A DNA stretch of 11,086 nucleotides from Synergistaceae bacterium (GCA_009778055.1 WRKN01000071.1:1-11086), one strand, 5' to 3'; numbered from the stretch's first letter, positions 1 through 7,642 are shown. The notes: generated by a model not told the origin, from the sequence alone. Program-made: numbers and translations.

Positions 1-608
1 ACTCCTTCCCTGCCGGGCGCGTTCACGTCGGCGCCAGCGTTAAGCAGCTCCTTTGCCGCGTTTACATTGTTATAATTTACGGCGTACAGCAAAGGGGTGT
101 ATCCGTTTCTGTCGAGCGCGTTGACGTTGGGCGATAATTTCGCCAGCTCTTTGACTATAGGCGGCCTGTTGTGGACTACGGCGTAGACAAGGAGGGTGTC
201 CCACTTGCCGGCGGTTTTGTAGCTGTCGATGTCGCCGCGTCCGGTTTCGATAAACTCCCGAACGGCGTCCAACCGGCTGAGCGCGATGGCTGCCTTGAAC
301 GGCGTCACACCATTTTCGTTAACCGCGTCGGGACTGCCCCCTTCAAGCAGGCTGCGGAGGATATCCTTCATGCCGCCGCCCCTCACGGCCCGAAAGAGAG
401 CCGTATCCGCGCCGGTGAGACGCGCCAATTGAGGTTCTTCGTGTTCCCACGGGTTGAAAGGCGCTTTGTAAAAGAAAATTCTCCATGTGACGGCGATAAG
501 CGTTACCAGGATCACAAGCGCTACGGCGGTGAAAATCGTATCGTTACGCTCGGATTTTGTGATTTTACCCATCAAAAGTTTCAGTTTCGATTTCAATTTC
601 ATGAACAT
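1..608 (-). CDS. Membrane-anchored ankyrin-repeat protein (partial, 3' end beyond window)
   Basis: The reading frame runs from an ATG at 608 leftward through position 1 with no stop, giving 202 codons of an incomplete protein. I chose ATG 608 over the in-frame ATG at 602 because GAGGT at 616-620 sits 7 nt upstream. Residues 1-22 are rich in Lys/Arg, and residues 24-47 form one hydrophobic segment (TIFTAVALVILVTLIAV). From about residue 67 the sequence consists of ankyrin repeats. Three start near residues 67, 100 and 134 with degenerate consensus, and the clearest (168-197) carries NGYTPLLYAV, then AAKELLNAGADVNA. The charge pattern predicts N-in/C-out topology, placing the repeats outside the cytoplasm. 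Ankyrin repeats mediate protein contacts; the partner is unknown and nothing here shows catalysis. It is transcribed divergently from the aldo/keto reductase. The fold is secure; the role is not. Confidence 0.85.
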   Translation of the reverse strand, partial: MFMKLKSKLKLLMGKITKSERNDTIFTAVALVILVTLIAVTWRIFFYKAPFNPWEHEEPQLARLTGADTALFRAVRGGGMKDILRSLLEGGSPDAVNENGVTPFKAAIALSRLDAVREFIETGRGDIDSYKTAGKWDTLLVYAVVHNRPPIVKELAKLSPNVNALDRNGYTPLLYAVNYNNVNAAKELLNAGADVNAPGREG

Positions 609-645
609 GAACGTTACCTCGCCGGGGGAAATAAAATGTTCGCTA

Positions 646-656
646 TATTTTAACAT
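646..656 (-). promoter_or_regulatory. Candidate extended -10 promoter for the ankyrin gene
   Basis: Read on the minus strand this is ATGTTAAAATA, which contains TGTTAAAAT, an extended -10 element (TGnTAnnnT) ending about 38 nt upstream of ATG 608. No good -35 hexamer lies 16-18 nt further upstream, which is tolerable for an extended -10 promoter. The same 11-mer occurs upstream of gyrA. Assigned by eye from consensus only. Confidence 0.35.
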
Positions 657-670
657 CTGACGTTTATAGA

Positions 671-701
671 ATGACCTCGGATTGTTCCCGCCGTGTATAA
701 T
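671..701 (+). promoter_or_regulatory. Candidate promoter of the reductase-kinase-HD-GYP cluster
   Basis: TATAAT at 696-701 matches the sigma70-type -10 consensus perfectly. The best -35 is ATGACC at 671-676 (4 of 6 matches to TTGACA), but its 19-nt spacer is longer than ideal. Transcription would start near 708, leaving a leader of about 45 nt before ATG 753. The element lies in the 144-nt gap between the divergent ankyrin and reductase genes, within 40 nt of the minus-strand promoter candidate, so the two could share regulation. Any control protein is unknown. Confidence 0.45.
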
Positions 702-752
702 GAGCTTGAAATTGTCCGATTTCCAAAAAGAAGATACGGAGGCTTGCTGGAA

Positions 753-1892
753 ATGTTATACAGAAAATTACCGCGCGTCAAGGAGAAGCTGTCGGTTCTG
801 GGCTTTGGGTGTATGAGGCTGCCCACGCTGGACGGGAAAATAGACGAAGCCGGGGCACAGGCCATGATTGAAACCGCGCTGGAAAATGGAGTCAACTACA
901 TAGACACGGCGCGCCCCTACCACGGCGGCACGAGCGAGCCTTTCGTCGGGCGCGCGCTCAAAGGGGCGAGGGACAGGGTACTGCTTGCCACCAAGCTGCC
1001 GAGCTGGCTGATTGACAGGCGCGAGGATATGGACTTTCACCTGAATGAACAACTCGAACAGCTTCAGACCGACTGCGTAGACTTTTACTTCCTGCACGCG
1101 CTGTCCGCCCCCAGGTGGGAGAAACTCCTGCGGCTCGACGTTATGGGCTTCATGGAAAAGGCCCGCGCCGCCGGAAAAATACGCTACATCTGTTTTTCGT
1201 TCCATGACGGGCTGGATACGTTCAAAAAGATAGCGGACGCGTACGGGTGGGACGCGTGCCTGATACAGCTAAACTTCCTGGACGACGCGTTTCAGGCGGG
1301 GCTTGAGGGTTTGAGGTACGCGCGCGCCAAAGATATCGGAGTTATGGTTATGGAACCCCTGAAAGGCGGCAGCCTGGCCCTTCCCATGCCGAAGGAACTC
1401 GAATCCCCGGCCCGGGCCGCTGGATACGGCAAGCCTACGCTGGCCGACCTTGGACTCCGTTGGGTGTGGAATCAGCCGGAAGTGGGGCTGCTCCTGAGCG
1501 GAGCCTCCGATATGGAGCAGATGGAGCGGAACATAGCCAGCGCCGCGAACGGTTTCCCCGGCAGCCTGACCGAAAAGGAACTGGAGCTGGTCCGGGCGGC
1601 CAAAACATTTTTTGCAGCCCGGATGAAGGTTCCCTGCACGGGCTGCGGCTACTGCAAGCCATGTCCGCGCGGCGTTGAAATCCCCCAGTGTTTCGGCAGC
1701 CTCAACAACGCCGCTATATCCGGAGACTGGGAGAGGTATAAGGCCAGTTACAACTACCTCCTGGGCCCCGACCGTCCGGAGGAAAAAGCCGGAGAGTGCG
1801 TGGAATGCGGCATTTGCGAACCCATGTGCCCGCAAAACATTCCCATCCGGGAAAAATTGAAAGAAGTCATAGCCGCTTTCGAGACAAATTAA
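753..1892 (+). CDS. Aldo/keto reductase with C-terminal 2x[4Fe-4S] ferredoxin-like module
   Basis: The protein has 379 residues. The N-terminal part is an aldo/keto reductase TIM barrel opening with LSVLGFGCMRLP. The catalytic tetrad is visible as Asp51 and Tyr56 (YIDTARPYHGG), Lys81 (ATKLPSW) and His115 (FLHA). The C-terminal part holds two cysteine clusters, C295-C298-C301-C304-P and C349-C352-C355-C359-P, as expected for two [4Fe-4S] centres in the iron-sulfur subgroup of this family. Family members reduce carbonyl compounds with NAD(P)H; the iron-sulfur part suggests electron exchange with another carrier, but the substrate cannot be read from sequence. I chose ATG 753 over an in-frame GTG at 693 because GGAGG at 738-742 lies 10 nt upstream, the family N-terminus begins here, and the longer form would translate the -10 box. 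The stop is 27 nt before the kinase gene, so co-transcription is likely. The protein is probably cytoplasmic. Confidence 0.93.
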   Translation: MLYRKLPRVKEKLSVLGFGCMRLPTLDGKIDEAGAQAMIETALENGVNYIDTARPYHGGTSEPFVGRALKGARDRVLLATKLPSWLIDRREDMDFHLNEQLEQLQTDCVDFYFLHALSAPRWEKLLRLDVMGFMEKARAAGKIRYICFSFHDGLDTFKKIADAYGWDACLIQLNFLDDAFQAGLEGLRYARAKDIGVMVMEPLKGGSLALPMPKELESPARAAGYGKPTLADLGLRWVWNQPEVGLLLSGASDMEQMERNIASAANGFPGSLTEKELELVRAAKTFFAARMKVPCTGCGYCKPCPRGVEIPQCFGSLNNAAISGDWERYKASYNYLLGPDRPEEKAGECVECGICEPMCPQNIPIREKLKEVIAAFETN

Positions 1893-1919
1893 ACCATGAA
1901 GTGATGAATAGAACGTAGC

Positions 1920-4900
1920 ATGACGCTGGCATTAGTTGTTCTTGTCCTGATTGTGGCGGTAAATTGCTGTTTCGTGGGTTATTTGATCTCCGACGTGGCG
2001 GCCAATTCAACGCGCGCCGAACACGAGCCGGGGGACGTATTGTGGATCGGTGTCATTTCCTTTTTCATAAGTGCCTGCTGGGTGTTTGGAGCTCCCGCTT
2101 TTCCCGTCGGGGCCGCCGTATACTCCAAATTGAAATGGGTGTCGGCGAAGAATCTGCCGGGAACGCTCAACTCCTTCGCCGTCATTCCGATGTCCGTAAT
2201 AGCGTTTATTTACATTAACTACACCGAAATAGACCTTGCCACAGTGCTCGTCCCCGTAGCCGCCCAAGTGGCGGGAGCGTACATATCCTCCCGTTTCGTC
2301 ATGAAAATACCGGCGCGCCCCATAAGAGTGGTTCTGGCCTGTGGAATGATTGTCGCGGTGCTGCGCGTTGTTACCGAAAGCTTCGGCTTTTCCCCGCCCC
2401 CTGAAACCGTGGCAGAGCTGGATACAGGCAAGCTGATTCTTCTTGGAGGCCTGTGCCTGCTGTTCGGAGTGCTTAATAACCTGGGAGTTGGTTCTTTTCC
2501 CATGACAGCGACGGTCGCTCATTACCTTGGCCTGACCCCGGAAGTTGCTTTTACCGTCATGACGGTGGGCGCGACTTTTTCAATTCCCGTGGCAGGCATA
2601 CAATTCATCAAGAGTGGCTGTTATTCGCGCAAAGTAACCGTAATCAGCGCGATTAGCGGTACTCTGGGCGTTCTGGCCGCCGTTTTCGCGGTTAGGGATA
2701 TGGATATTTCCCCGGTGAAATGGCTCATCGCGGCCTTTCTGCTCTACAGCGCCTGCGCTATGCTCATTTCGGCCTTTAAAAACAGCGAAGATTCCGTTGC
2801 CGCGCCCAAGGCCCAAAAAACAAAACACAGGCTGTCCTTCGTGGGACGCCTGACGAGTTTTTGCGTGGTTCTGATCCTGCTGTGCGCCGTGTCCGTCACT
2901 GTAACCTTTTTCAGAAAATCTCATTTTATATCGTACGGTTATGTCGAAATGAGCATAAACGAAAGTAATTTCCACTTGCGCGACAGCGTCCTCGCGTATC
3001 TGCGCGAGCATGAGAACCTGCTCTTGAGCATCAAGGTAGGGGCTTCCCATTTTATGTCCCAAAACCCCATTGATCTGGAAAATCTCCGCCGGTACCTGGA
3101 GGACGTCTCACACGTCCTGGATGACGTGTCCACTCTATACTGCGTGACAAACGAGGTATGGAACCAGCCGGGCGGTTACGCCGTGTTCAGCCGCCCCTGG
3201 GACATTCCGCGGGACTGGAACAACACGGAAAGACTGTGGTTCACCGCCGCCAAAAAAGCGCAGGGGGGCGTGGCCTATTCCAATCCGTACATTGATGTGA
3301 TCACGGGCGACGTCGTCCTGAATATGTCCACAAACATATATGATAAAAACGGAAAAGACATAGGCGTGGTTTCGGAGTCCATCGCCATTGAAACGCTTAA
3401 CTCCATGCTCCGCGGGGCCGCTTTACTGGAAGGGCAGCAGGTGTTTCTTATAGACGCCGGCGGGGTCTTTGTCGCCCATCCCGACAAAGATATGATAGCG
3501 CTGGGGAATTTCTTCCACGAAACCGGGCTTGAAAAATACCGTAACGAAATTCTGTCCGCCGACCCTTTTTCCGCCACGGACAAAGGCATGGCGGTGTATT
3601 CCTCGCCAATAGCCGCCGCCGGGTGGTTTGTGGTATCCGTGATCCCAACTGAGCAAATTTTTTCCTTTGTAAACAACCGCATAGCCGAATTGTTTCTGCC
3701 CCCTATGACGATCAGCTTTTTCATGCTCCTGATCGTCCTTATCAGCCTGATGATCATCACACGCCGCGAGAGCAGGGACAAGCTTACGGCGGAACGGCTC
3801 ACCAGGGAAAAGGACTACTTTATCGCCCGCGTGAGCCATGAGATTCGTACGCCCATGAACGCCGTCATCGGCATGAGCGAGCTGGCGCGGCAGGATTACG
3901 GCACGCCCAAAGGGCTGGAATATATTTCGGGCATCAAAAACGCCGGGAATTCTCTCCTGAGCATTATCAACGATATCCTCGATTTTTCCAAAATCGCGTC
4001 CGGGCGGCTGGAACTCACCACCGCGGGCTATGAAACGGCCTCCACGCTCAATGACGCGCTGACCATCATCCACGTTCAAACAGCGGAAAAGCCGATTGAA
4101 TTTATCGTGAACATAGACCCCGCCATTCCATGCTGTATGACCGGTGACGCGGGCTGTATCAAACAAATCCTGATCAATCTTCTGAGCAATGCCGTGAAAT
4201 ACACCCGCGATGGATTCGTACGCTTCACCGCCTCCGCGGAGCCGATGACGGAAAACACGGTATGCCTGACCTTCGTTGTCGAAGACAGCGGCATCGGCAT
4301 AAAGCCGGAGGACATGCCGAAACTGTTCGACGATTTCAGGCGTATTGACGAAAAGAGCAACAGCGCCATCGAGGGCACGGGCCTGGGGCTGTCCATAGCG
4401 CGCAGCCTGTGCCGCGCCATGGGGGGCGACATCACTGTGAAGAGCGAATATGGCAAGGGTTCGACGTTCACGGCCACCATACCGCAGGTGATATCGGACA
4501 ACAGGCCGATGGGAGAGCTGAGCGCCAAAATCCAGATCCGCGCCGAAGCGGGCGGCGTCCGTTTCACCGCGCCGGGATTTCGCGTGCTGATTGTGGACGA
4601 CGTGGCAAGCAACCTGAAGGTCGCGGAGGGGCTGCTGGCCCCTTACGAAATGACGATTGACACCTGCCTCAGCGGGAATGAGGCTTTGTCACTGGTGCGG
4701 GAAAATGACTATGACCTCGTGCTGATGGATCACATGATGTCCGGCATGGACGGAGTGGAAACGACGGCGGCAATTCGCGCGCTCGGCGGAAATTTTGAGA
4801 AGCTGCCCATAGCCGCGCTCACCGCGAACGCAGTCACCGGCATGAAGGAAATGTTTCTGGCAAACGGCTTCGACGACTTCCTGTCCAAGCCCATAGAGAT

Positions 4901-5597
4901 ACCGAGGCTGAACAAACTGGTCGAACGCTGGGTTCCCAAAGGACGGCGCGCCGCCCCGCGGCAGGCCGACACGCGAGAGACCGCCGCCTTGGCGGAAGCG
5001 CCGTTCGAGATCGAAGGGCTGGACACGGCGAAAGGCATGGCGACCAGCGGCGGCACCGAGGCTCTTTACAGGGATGTTCTCGAACTTTACCGCCGCGACG
5101 TGAACGTAAGAATCGAATTTTTGAACGCCGCGCACGCCGAGAAAAACCTTAAAGATTTTGTCACGCACGCGCACGCGCTAAAAAGCGCCTCGGCAAACAT
5201 AGGGGCCAGCGGATTGTCCGAGAGCGCGCGTACGCTGGAGGAGGCCGGGAGGCGCGGGGACATTGCGTTTATCCGCGAACATGCCGGCGAGTTCCGAAGC
5301 CGGCTCGCCGATATGGCCAAACGTATCGGAGCGGTCCTTGACGCCGGTAAAGGCGCAAAAACAGGCGAAAAACTGTCAAACGCGGAAATATATCCGATCC
5401 TTACAAAGCTGAAAAAAGCTCTGGAAACGGAAGATGTGGGAACGGCTGACGGGCTTCTGGCCGAACTCTCGGCGATGCCGCTGGACGACGAAACCGGCGA
5501 GGCTGTATCGAGCGCCGCCGATATGGTTTTGTTCTCGGAATTCGCCGACGCCGCGAAAGTCATCGGCGGCTTACTTACAGTATCAACGGAGGGGTAG
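1920..5597 (+). CDS. Hybrid sensor histidine kinase with TSUP (TauE/SafE)-like membrane module: TSUP-dCache-HisKA-HATPase-REC-HPt
   Basis: The product has 1225 residues. Residues 2-285 hold about nine hydrophobic segments in two similar halves, each with glycine/proline-containing helices and a G-(A/T)-x-x-(S/G) region (VAGAYISSRF..., SGTLGVLAAVF). This resembles the TauE/SafE sulfite/organosulfonate exporter family, although the usual GGG motifs are degenerate. A further membrane segment (311-331), an extracytoplasmic dCache-type domain (about 335-590) and another membrane segment (594-613) follow. The kinase core has the H-box VSHEIRTPMN with His640, N-box LLSNAVKYT (751-762), G1 DSGIGI (789-794) and G2 GTGLGLSIA (819-827). 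The receiver has Asp893/Asp894, phospho-acceptor Asp937, Thr968 and Lys990. The HPt domain has His1085 in HAHALKSA. Residues 1150-1225 form a helical tail I cannot assign. All phosphotransfer residues are present, so it should be an active phosphorelay kinase. ATG 1920 is the only usable start in frame after the TGA at 1905, yet it has no Shine-Dalgarno. The partner is almost certainly the adjacent HD-GYP regulator. The kinase assignment is very secure; the TSUP assignment is about 0.75. Confidence 0.93.
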   Translation: MTLALVVLVLIVAVNCCFVGYLISDVAANSTRAEHEPGDVLWIGVISFFISACWVFGAPAFPVGAAVYSKLKWVSAKNLPGTLNSFAVIPMSVIAFIYINYTEIDLATVLVPVAAQVAGAYISSRFVMKIPARPIRVVLACGMIVAVLRVVTESFGFSPPPETVAELDTGKLILLGGLCLLFGVLNNLGVGSFPMTATVAHYLGLTPEVAFTVMTVGATFSIPVAGIQFIKSGCYSRKVTVISAISGTLGVLAAVFAVRDMDISPVKWLIAAFLLYSACAMLISAFKNSEDSVAAPKAQKTKHRLSFVGRLTSFCVVLILLCAVSVTVTFFRKSHFISYGYVEMSINESNFHLRDSVLAYLREHENLLLSIKVGASHFMSQNPIDLENLRRYLEDVSHVLDDVSTLYCVTNEVWNQPGGYAVFSRPWDIPRDWNNTERLWFTAAKKAQGGVAYSNPYIDVITGDVVLNMSTNIYDKNGKDIGVVSESIAIETLNSMLRGAALLEGQQVFLIDAGGVFVAHPDKDMIALGNFFHETGLEKYRNEILSADPFSATDKGMAVYSSPIAAAGWFVVSVIPTEQIFSFVNNRIAELFLPPMTISFFMLLIVLISLMIITRRESRDKLTAERLTREKDYFIARVSHEIRTPMNAVIGMSELARQDYGTPKGLEYISGIKNAGNSLLSIINDILDFSKIASGRLELTTAGYETASTLNDALTIIHVQTAEKPIEFIVNIDPAIPCCMTGDAGCIKQILINLLSNAVKYTRDGFVRFTASAEPMTENTVCLTFVVEDSGIGIKPEDMPKLFDDFRRIDEKSNSAIEGTGLGLSIARSLCRAMGGDITVKSEYGKGSTFTATIPQVISDNRPMGELSAKIQIRAEAGGVRFTAPGFRVLIVDDVASNLKVAEGLLAPYEMTIDTCLSGNEALSLVRENDYDLVLMDHMMSGMDGVETTAAIRALGGNFEKLPIAALTANAVTGMKEMFLANGFDDFLSKPIEIPRLNKLVERWVPKGRRAAPRQADTRETAALAEAPFEIEGLDTAKGMATSGGTEALYRDVLELYRRDVNVRIEFLNAAHAEKNLKDFVTHAHALKSASANIGASGLSESARTLEEAGRRGDIAFIREHAGEFRSRLADMAKRIGAVLDAGKGAKTGEKLSNAEIYPILTKLKKALETEDVGTADGLLAELSAMPLDDETGEAVSSAADMVLFSEFADAAKVIGGLLTVSTEG

Positions 5598-5600
5598 CGT

Positions 5601-6740
5601 ATGGACAGCGAGCGAGCAATGATAATGGTTGTAGACGACAACGTCGCCAACCTCAAGGTCGCCAAAAACGCTCTGGCGGAGTCTCACGAGGTGTTCACCG
5701 TCCCGTCGGCGGCGAAGATGTTTGACCTGCTGGAGCGCAACAAGCCGAAACTTATACTTCTCGACGTAGACATGCCTGGTATGGACGGCTACGAGGCGAT
5801 AAAACTTCTCAAAACCAACCCGGCCACGAGCGACATTCCCGTGATCTTCCTCACCAGCATGAACGCCCCGGAAAACGAACTGGAAGGGCTGTCCCTGGGG
5901 GCTGTTGACTACATATCCAAGCCCTTCATGCCTCAGCTTTTGCGCAAGAGAACGGAGCTGCACCTGACGGTGGAGTCACAAAAACTCCGCTTGGAGGAAC
6001 AGGCGAAAAAACTGGAGATTCAGAAAGAAGAACTGAAACATTTCAACGAAAACCTTCAAAGAATGGTTGAGGAAAAATCCAGGAAGGTAGTCATGCTGAA
6101 AAACGCTGTCCTCAGAACCATGGCCGACATGGTGGAAAGCCGGGACGACACCACCGGCGGGCACACCGAACGCACGCAGTACGGCCTCAAAATGTTGATA
6201 GATGGTCTCAAGGACTTTGGACTCTACAGGGACCAGATGGAGGGCTGGGACATAGAACTGATGCTCCAGTCGTCGCAGCTTCACGACGTTGGCAAGATAG
6301 CCATCGCGGACAATATCCTGAACAAGCCGGCGCGCCTCACCGAGGAAGAGTTCGAGGAAATGAAAAAACACGCCGCGCTGGGCGTAAGAATCATAGAGCG
6401 GATCGAAGCCGAAATGCCGGACGATGATTTTTTGAAGTACGCGAAAATTTTCGCCGGGACTCACCAGGAGAAATGGGACGGCAGCGGCTACCCAAACGGC
6501 CTGGCCGGAGAGGACATCCCCCTGCCCGGACGGCTCATGGCCATAGCCGACGTATACGACGCGCTCGTTTCATACCGGCCCTACAAAAAACCGTCATCTC
6601 ACGAAGAGGCGGTTCGCGTCATACTGGAAGGAAAAGGCAGCCATTTCGACCCCGTCCTGGTGGACGTATTCGAGCAGGTGTCGGACCAGTTCGACAAATA
6701 CAACGGCGTTCACAAGCCTTCTGATACTAGATTGAAATAA
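5601..6740 (+). CDS. Response regulator with receiver and HD-GYP cyclic-di-GMP phosphodiesterase domains
   Basis: The protein has 379 residues. Residues 6-120 are a CheY-like receiver with Asp12/Asp13, phospho-acceptor Asp55 (LILLDVDMPGMDG), Thr85 and Lys107. Residues 125-165 are charged, heptad-like and probably a coiled-coil linker. Residues 170-365 are an HD-GYP domain with TGGH (His188), HDVGKIAI (His228, Asp229, Lys232), His257, HQEKWDGSGYP (His288, GYP 296-298) and IADVYDAL plus RPYK. HD-GYP proteins hydrolyse cyclic-di-GMP to pGpG or GMP. Two positions usually acidic or histidine differ: Thr184 where many members have Glu, and Gln289 in place of the second His of HHE. ATG 5601 has GGAGGGG at 5588-5594 inside the end of the kinase gene and lies 3 nt after its stop, so the two are translated from one message. 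It probably receives phosphate from the kinase HPt domain and lowers cyclic-di-GMP; a DNA-binding domain is absent. Confidence 0.95.
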   Translation: MDSERAMIMVVDDNVANLKVAKNALAESHEVFTVPSAAKMFDLLERNKPKLILLDVDMPGMDGYEAIKLLKTNPATSDIPVIFLTSMNAPENELEGLSLGAVDYISKPFMPQLLRKRTELHLTVESQKLRLEEQAKKLEIQKEELKHFNENLQRMVEEKSRKVVMLKNAVLRTMADMVESRDDTTGGHTERTQYGLKMLIDGLKDFGLYRDQMEGWDIELMLQSSQLHDVGKIAIADNILNKPARLTEEEFEEMKKHAALGVRIIERIEAEMPDDDFLKYAKIFAGTHQEKWDGSGYPNGLAGEDIPLPGRLMAIADVYDALVSYRPYKKPSSHEEAVRVILEGKGSHFDPVLVDVFEQVSDQFDKYNGVHKPSDTRLK

Positions 6741-6804
6741 AAGGCCTAAAGTTAGAATAGCTAAAGACAGTTTTGACAAGCACTTAAGCGTTATGTAAAA
6801 ACGT

Positions 6805-6832
6805 AAAACCCCCCGCAGCGGCGAAGGGTTTT
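6805..6832. terminator. Bidirectional intrinsic terminator between convergent genes
   Basis: AAAACCC (6805-6811) pairs with GGGTTTT (6826-6832), with a further short CGC/GCG pairing inside. On the plus strand the stem runs into a T-rich stretch (TTTTGGTTTGTTTG); on the minus strand it is followed by TTTTACGTTTTTAC. It therefore can stop both the HD-GYP message (stop at 6740) and the gyrA-psd-pssA message (stop at 6881). The 140 nt between these genes holds nothing else I can support. Confidence 0.75.
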
Positions 6833-6880
6833 GGTTTGTTTGTGATTAAAGATGGCGGAGTGCCGGCTGCCGCGCAAAAC

Positions 6881-7642
6881 CTACGGTTCTCCCAGTTTCT
6901 CCATATCTTCCGCGGTATGCAGGAGCAGCCAATCTTCCCAGTCGAAACGCAGAAGCCCGCTTATTATGTAAACCGTGAAAAACGCCAGAGGCGCAGCTCC
7001 GTGCAGCAGGATGAAACTGAGCGACACCGCGACAAGAACCAGAAAACACTTTTTCCTGTCCGCGCTTTTCTTTGTCAGTTTTTTGAGGTTTGCGTAAGGC
7101 ACGCTCGAAATCATTAAAAATCCGGTCGCAAGCACAACGGCGGCCATCATGCCGGGAATGGCGTCCAGAGGCAGTCCCGCCATGGCGAACGACGCCACAA
7201 AAAGCCCGCCTGCCGGGCTAGGTAGCCCTTGAAAGGGGCCGGGGACGTGCACCACGTTGAAACGCGCCAGACGCAGCGCGACGCACAAAGCGAAAAAGGA
7301 TACGATAATAGCGCCAACAATGCCGCCGAAGTCCTTCAACACCGCGGCATACATCAGCATAGCCGGCGCGACTCCGAAACTGACCACGTCCGCCAGACTG
7401 TCGTACTCCAACCCGAATTGCGTGCTGCCTCCAAGGATGCGCGCCACTTTTCCGTCCAAACCGTCGAAAATCACCGCGAAAAAAACCATCCACGCCGCCG
7501 GGACAATGCGCCCGTTAAACGCCAATATCAAAGAAAGCATCCCGCACAACAGGTTCCCGCTCGTAACCATGTTCGGAATTATTTGCTTGAAAGGAATCGG
7601 CTTCCTGGTTTTCTTTCTTTGCCTTGCCCTCAAAAATCTCAC
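6881..7642 (-). CDS. pssA: CDP-diacylglycerol--serine O-phosphatidyltransferase (phosphatidylserine synthase)
   Basis: An integral membrane enzyme of about 250 residues that transfers phosphatidyl from CDP-diacylglycerol to L-serine, giving phosphatidylserine. The CDP-alcohol phosphatidyltransferase signature is complete: D60-G-L-D63-G-x-x-A67-R68, then Gly77, Asp81 and Asp85, whose Asp residues bind metal and carry catalysis. Several hydrophobic segments follow (about 28-58, 87-125, 143-180, 198-232), and the basic N-terminus (RKKTRKP) fits a cytoplasmic end. The shape is that of the small bacterial type II enzyme, not the phospholipase-D-like E. coli type. The longest start is GTG 7642, whose GTGA overlaps the psd stop by 4 nt. 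A TTG three codons in (7633) has AGGTGA 5 nt upstream and may be the real start. The position directly after psd and the shared pathway make the assignment firm. Confidence 0.95.
   Translation of the reverse strand: MRFLRARQRKKTRKPIPFKQIIPNMVTSGNLLCGMLSLILAFNGRIVPAAWMVFFAVIFDGLDGKVARILGGSTQFGLEYDSLADVVSFGVAPAMLMYAAVLKDFGGIVGAIIVSFFALCVALRLARFNVVHVPGPFQGLPSPAGGLFVASFAMAGLPLDAIPGMMAAVVLATGFLMISSVPYANLKKLTKKSADRKKCFLVLVAVSLSFILLHGAAPLAFFTVYIISGLLRFDWEDWLLLHTAEDMEKLGEP

Noticed and set aside
171..653. 160-codon plus-strand frame
   Set aside because: It is antisense to the ankyrin-repeat gene, whose repeats are unmistakable, and has no family resemblance.
693..752. N-terminal extension of the aldo/keto reductase from GTG 693
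   Set aside because: It would overlap the TATAAT box, lacks a ribosome site, and adds 20 residues before the normal family start; ATG 753 has GGAGG upstream.
1647..1674. Cluster spacing C-x2-C-x2-C-x2-C-P in the reductase, one residue shorter than classic ferredoxins
   Set aside because: This spacing is usual for the iron-sulfur aldo/keto reductase group, so it is not a defect.
6773..6801. TTGACA with TAAAAA 17 nt downstream, resembling a plus-strand promoter
   Set aside because: Transcription would start inside the terminator hairpin at 6805-6832 and run antisense into pssA; no gene would be served. A small antisense RNA is possible but unsupported.
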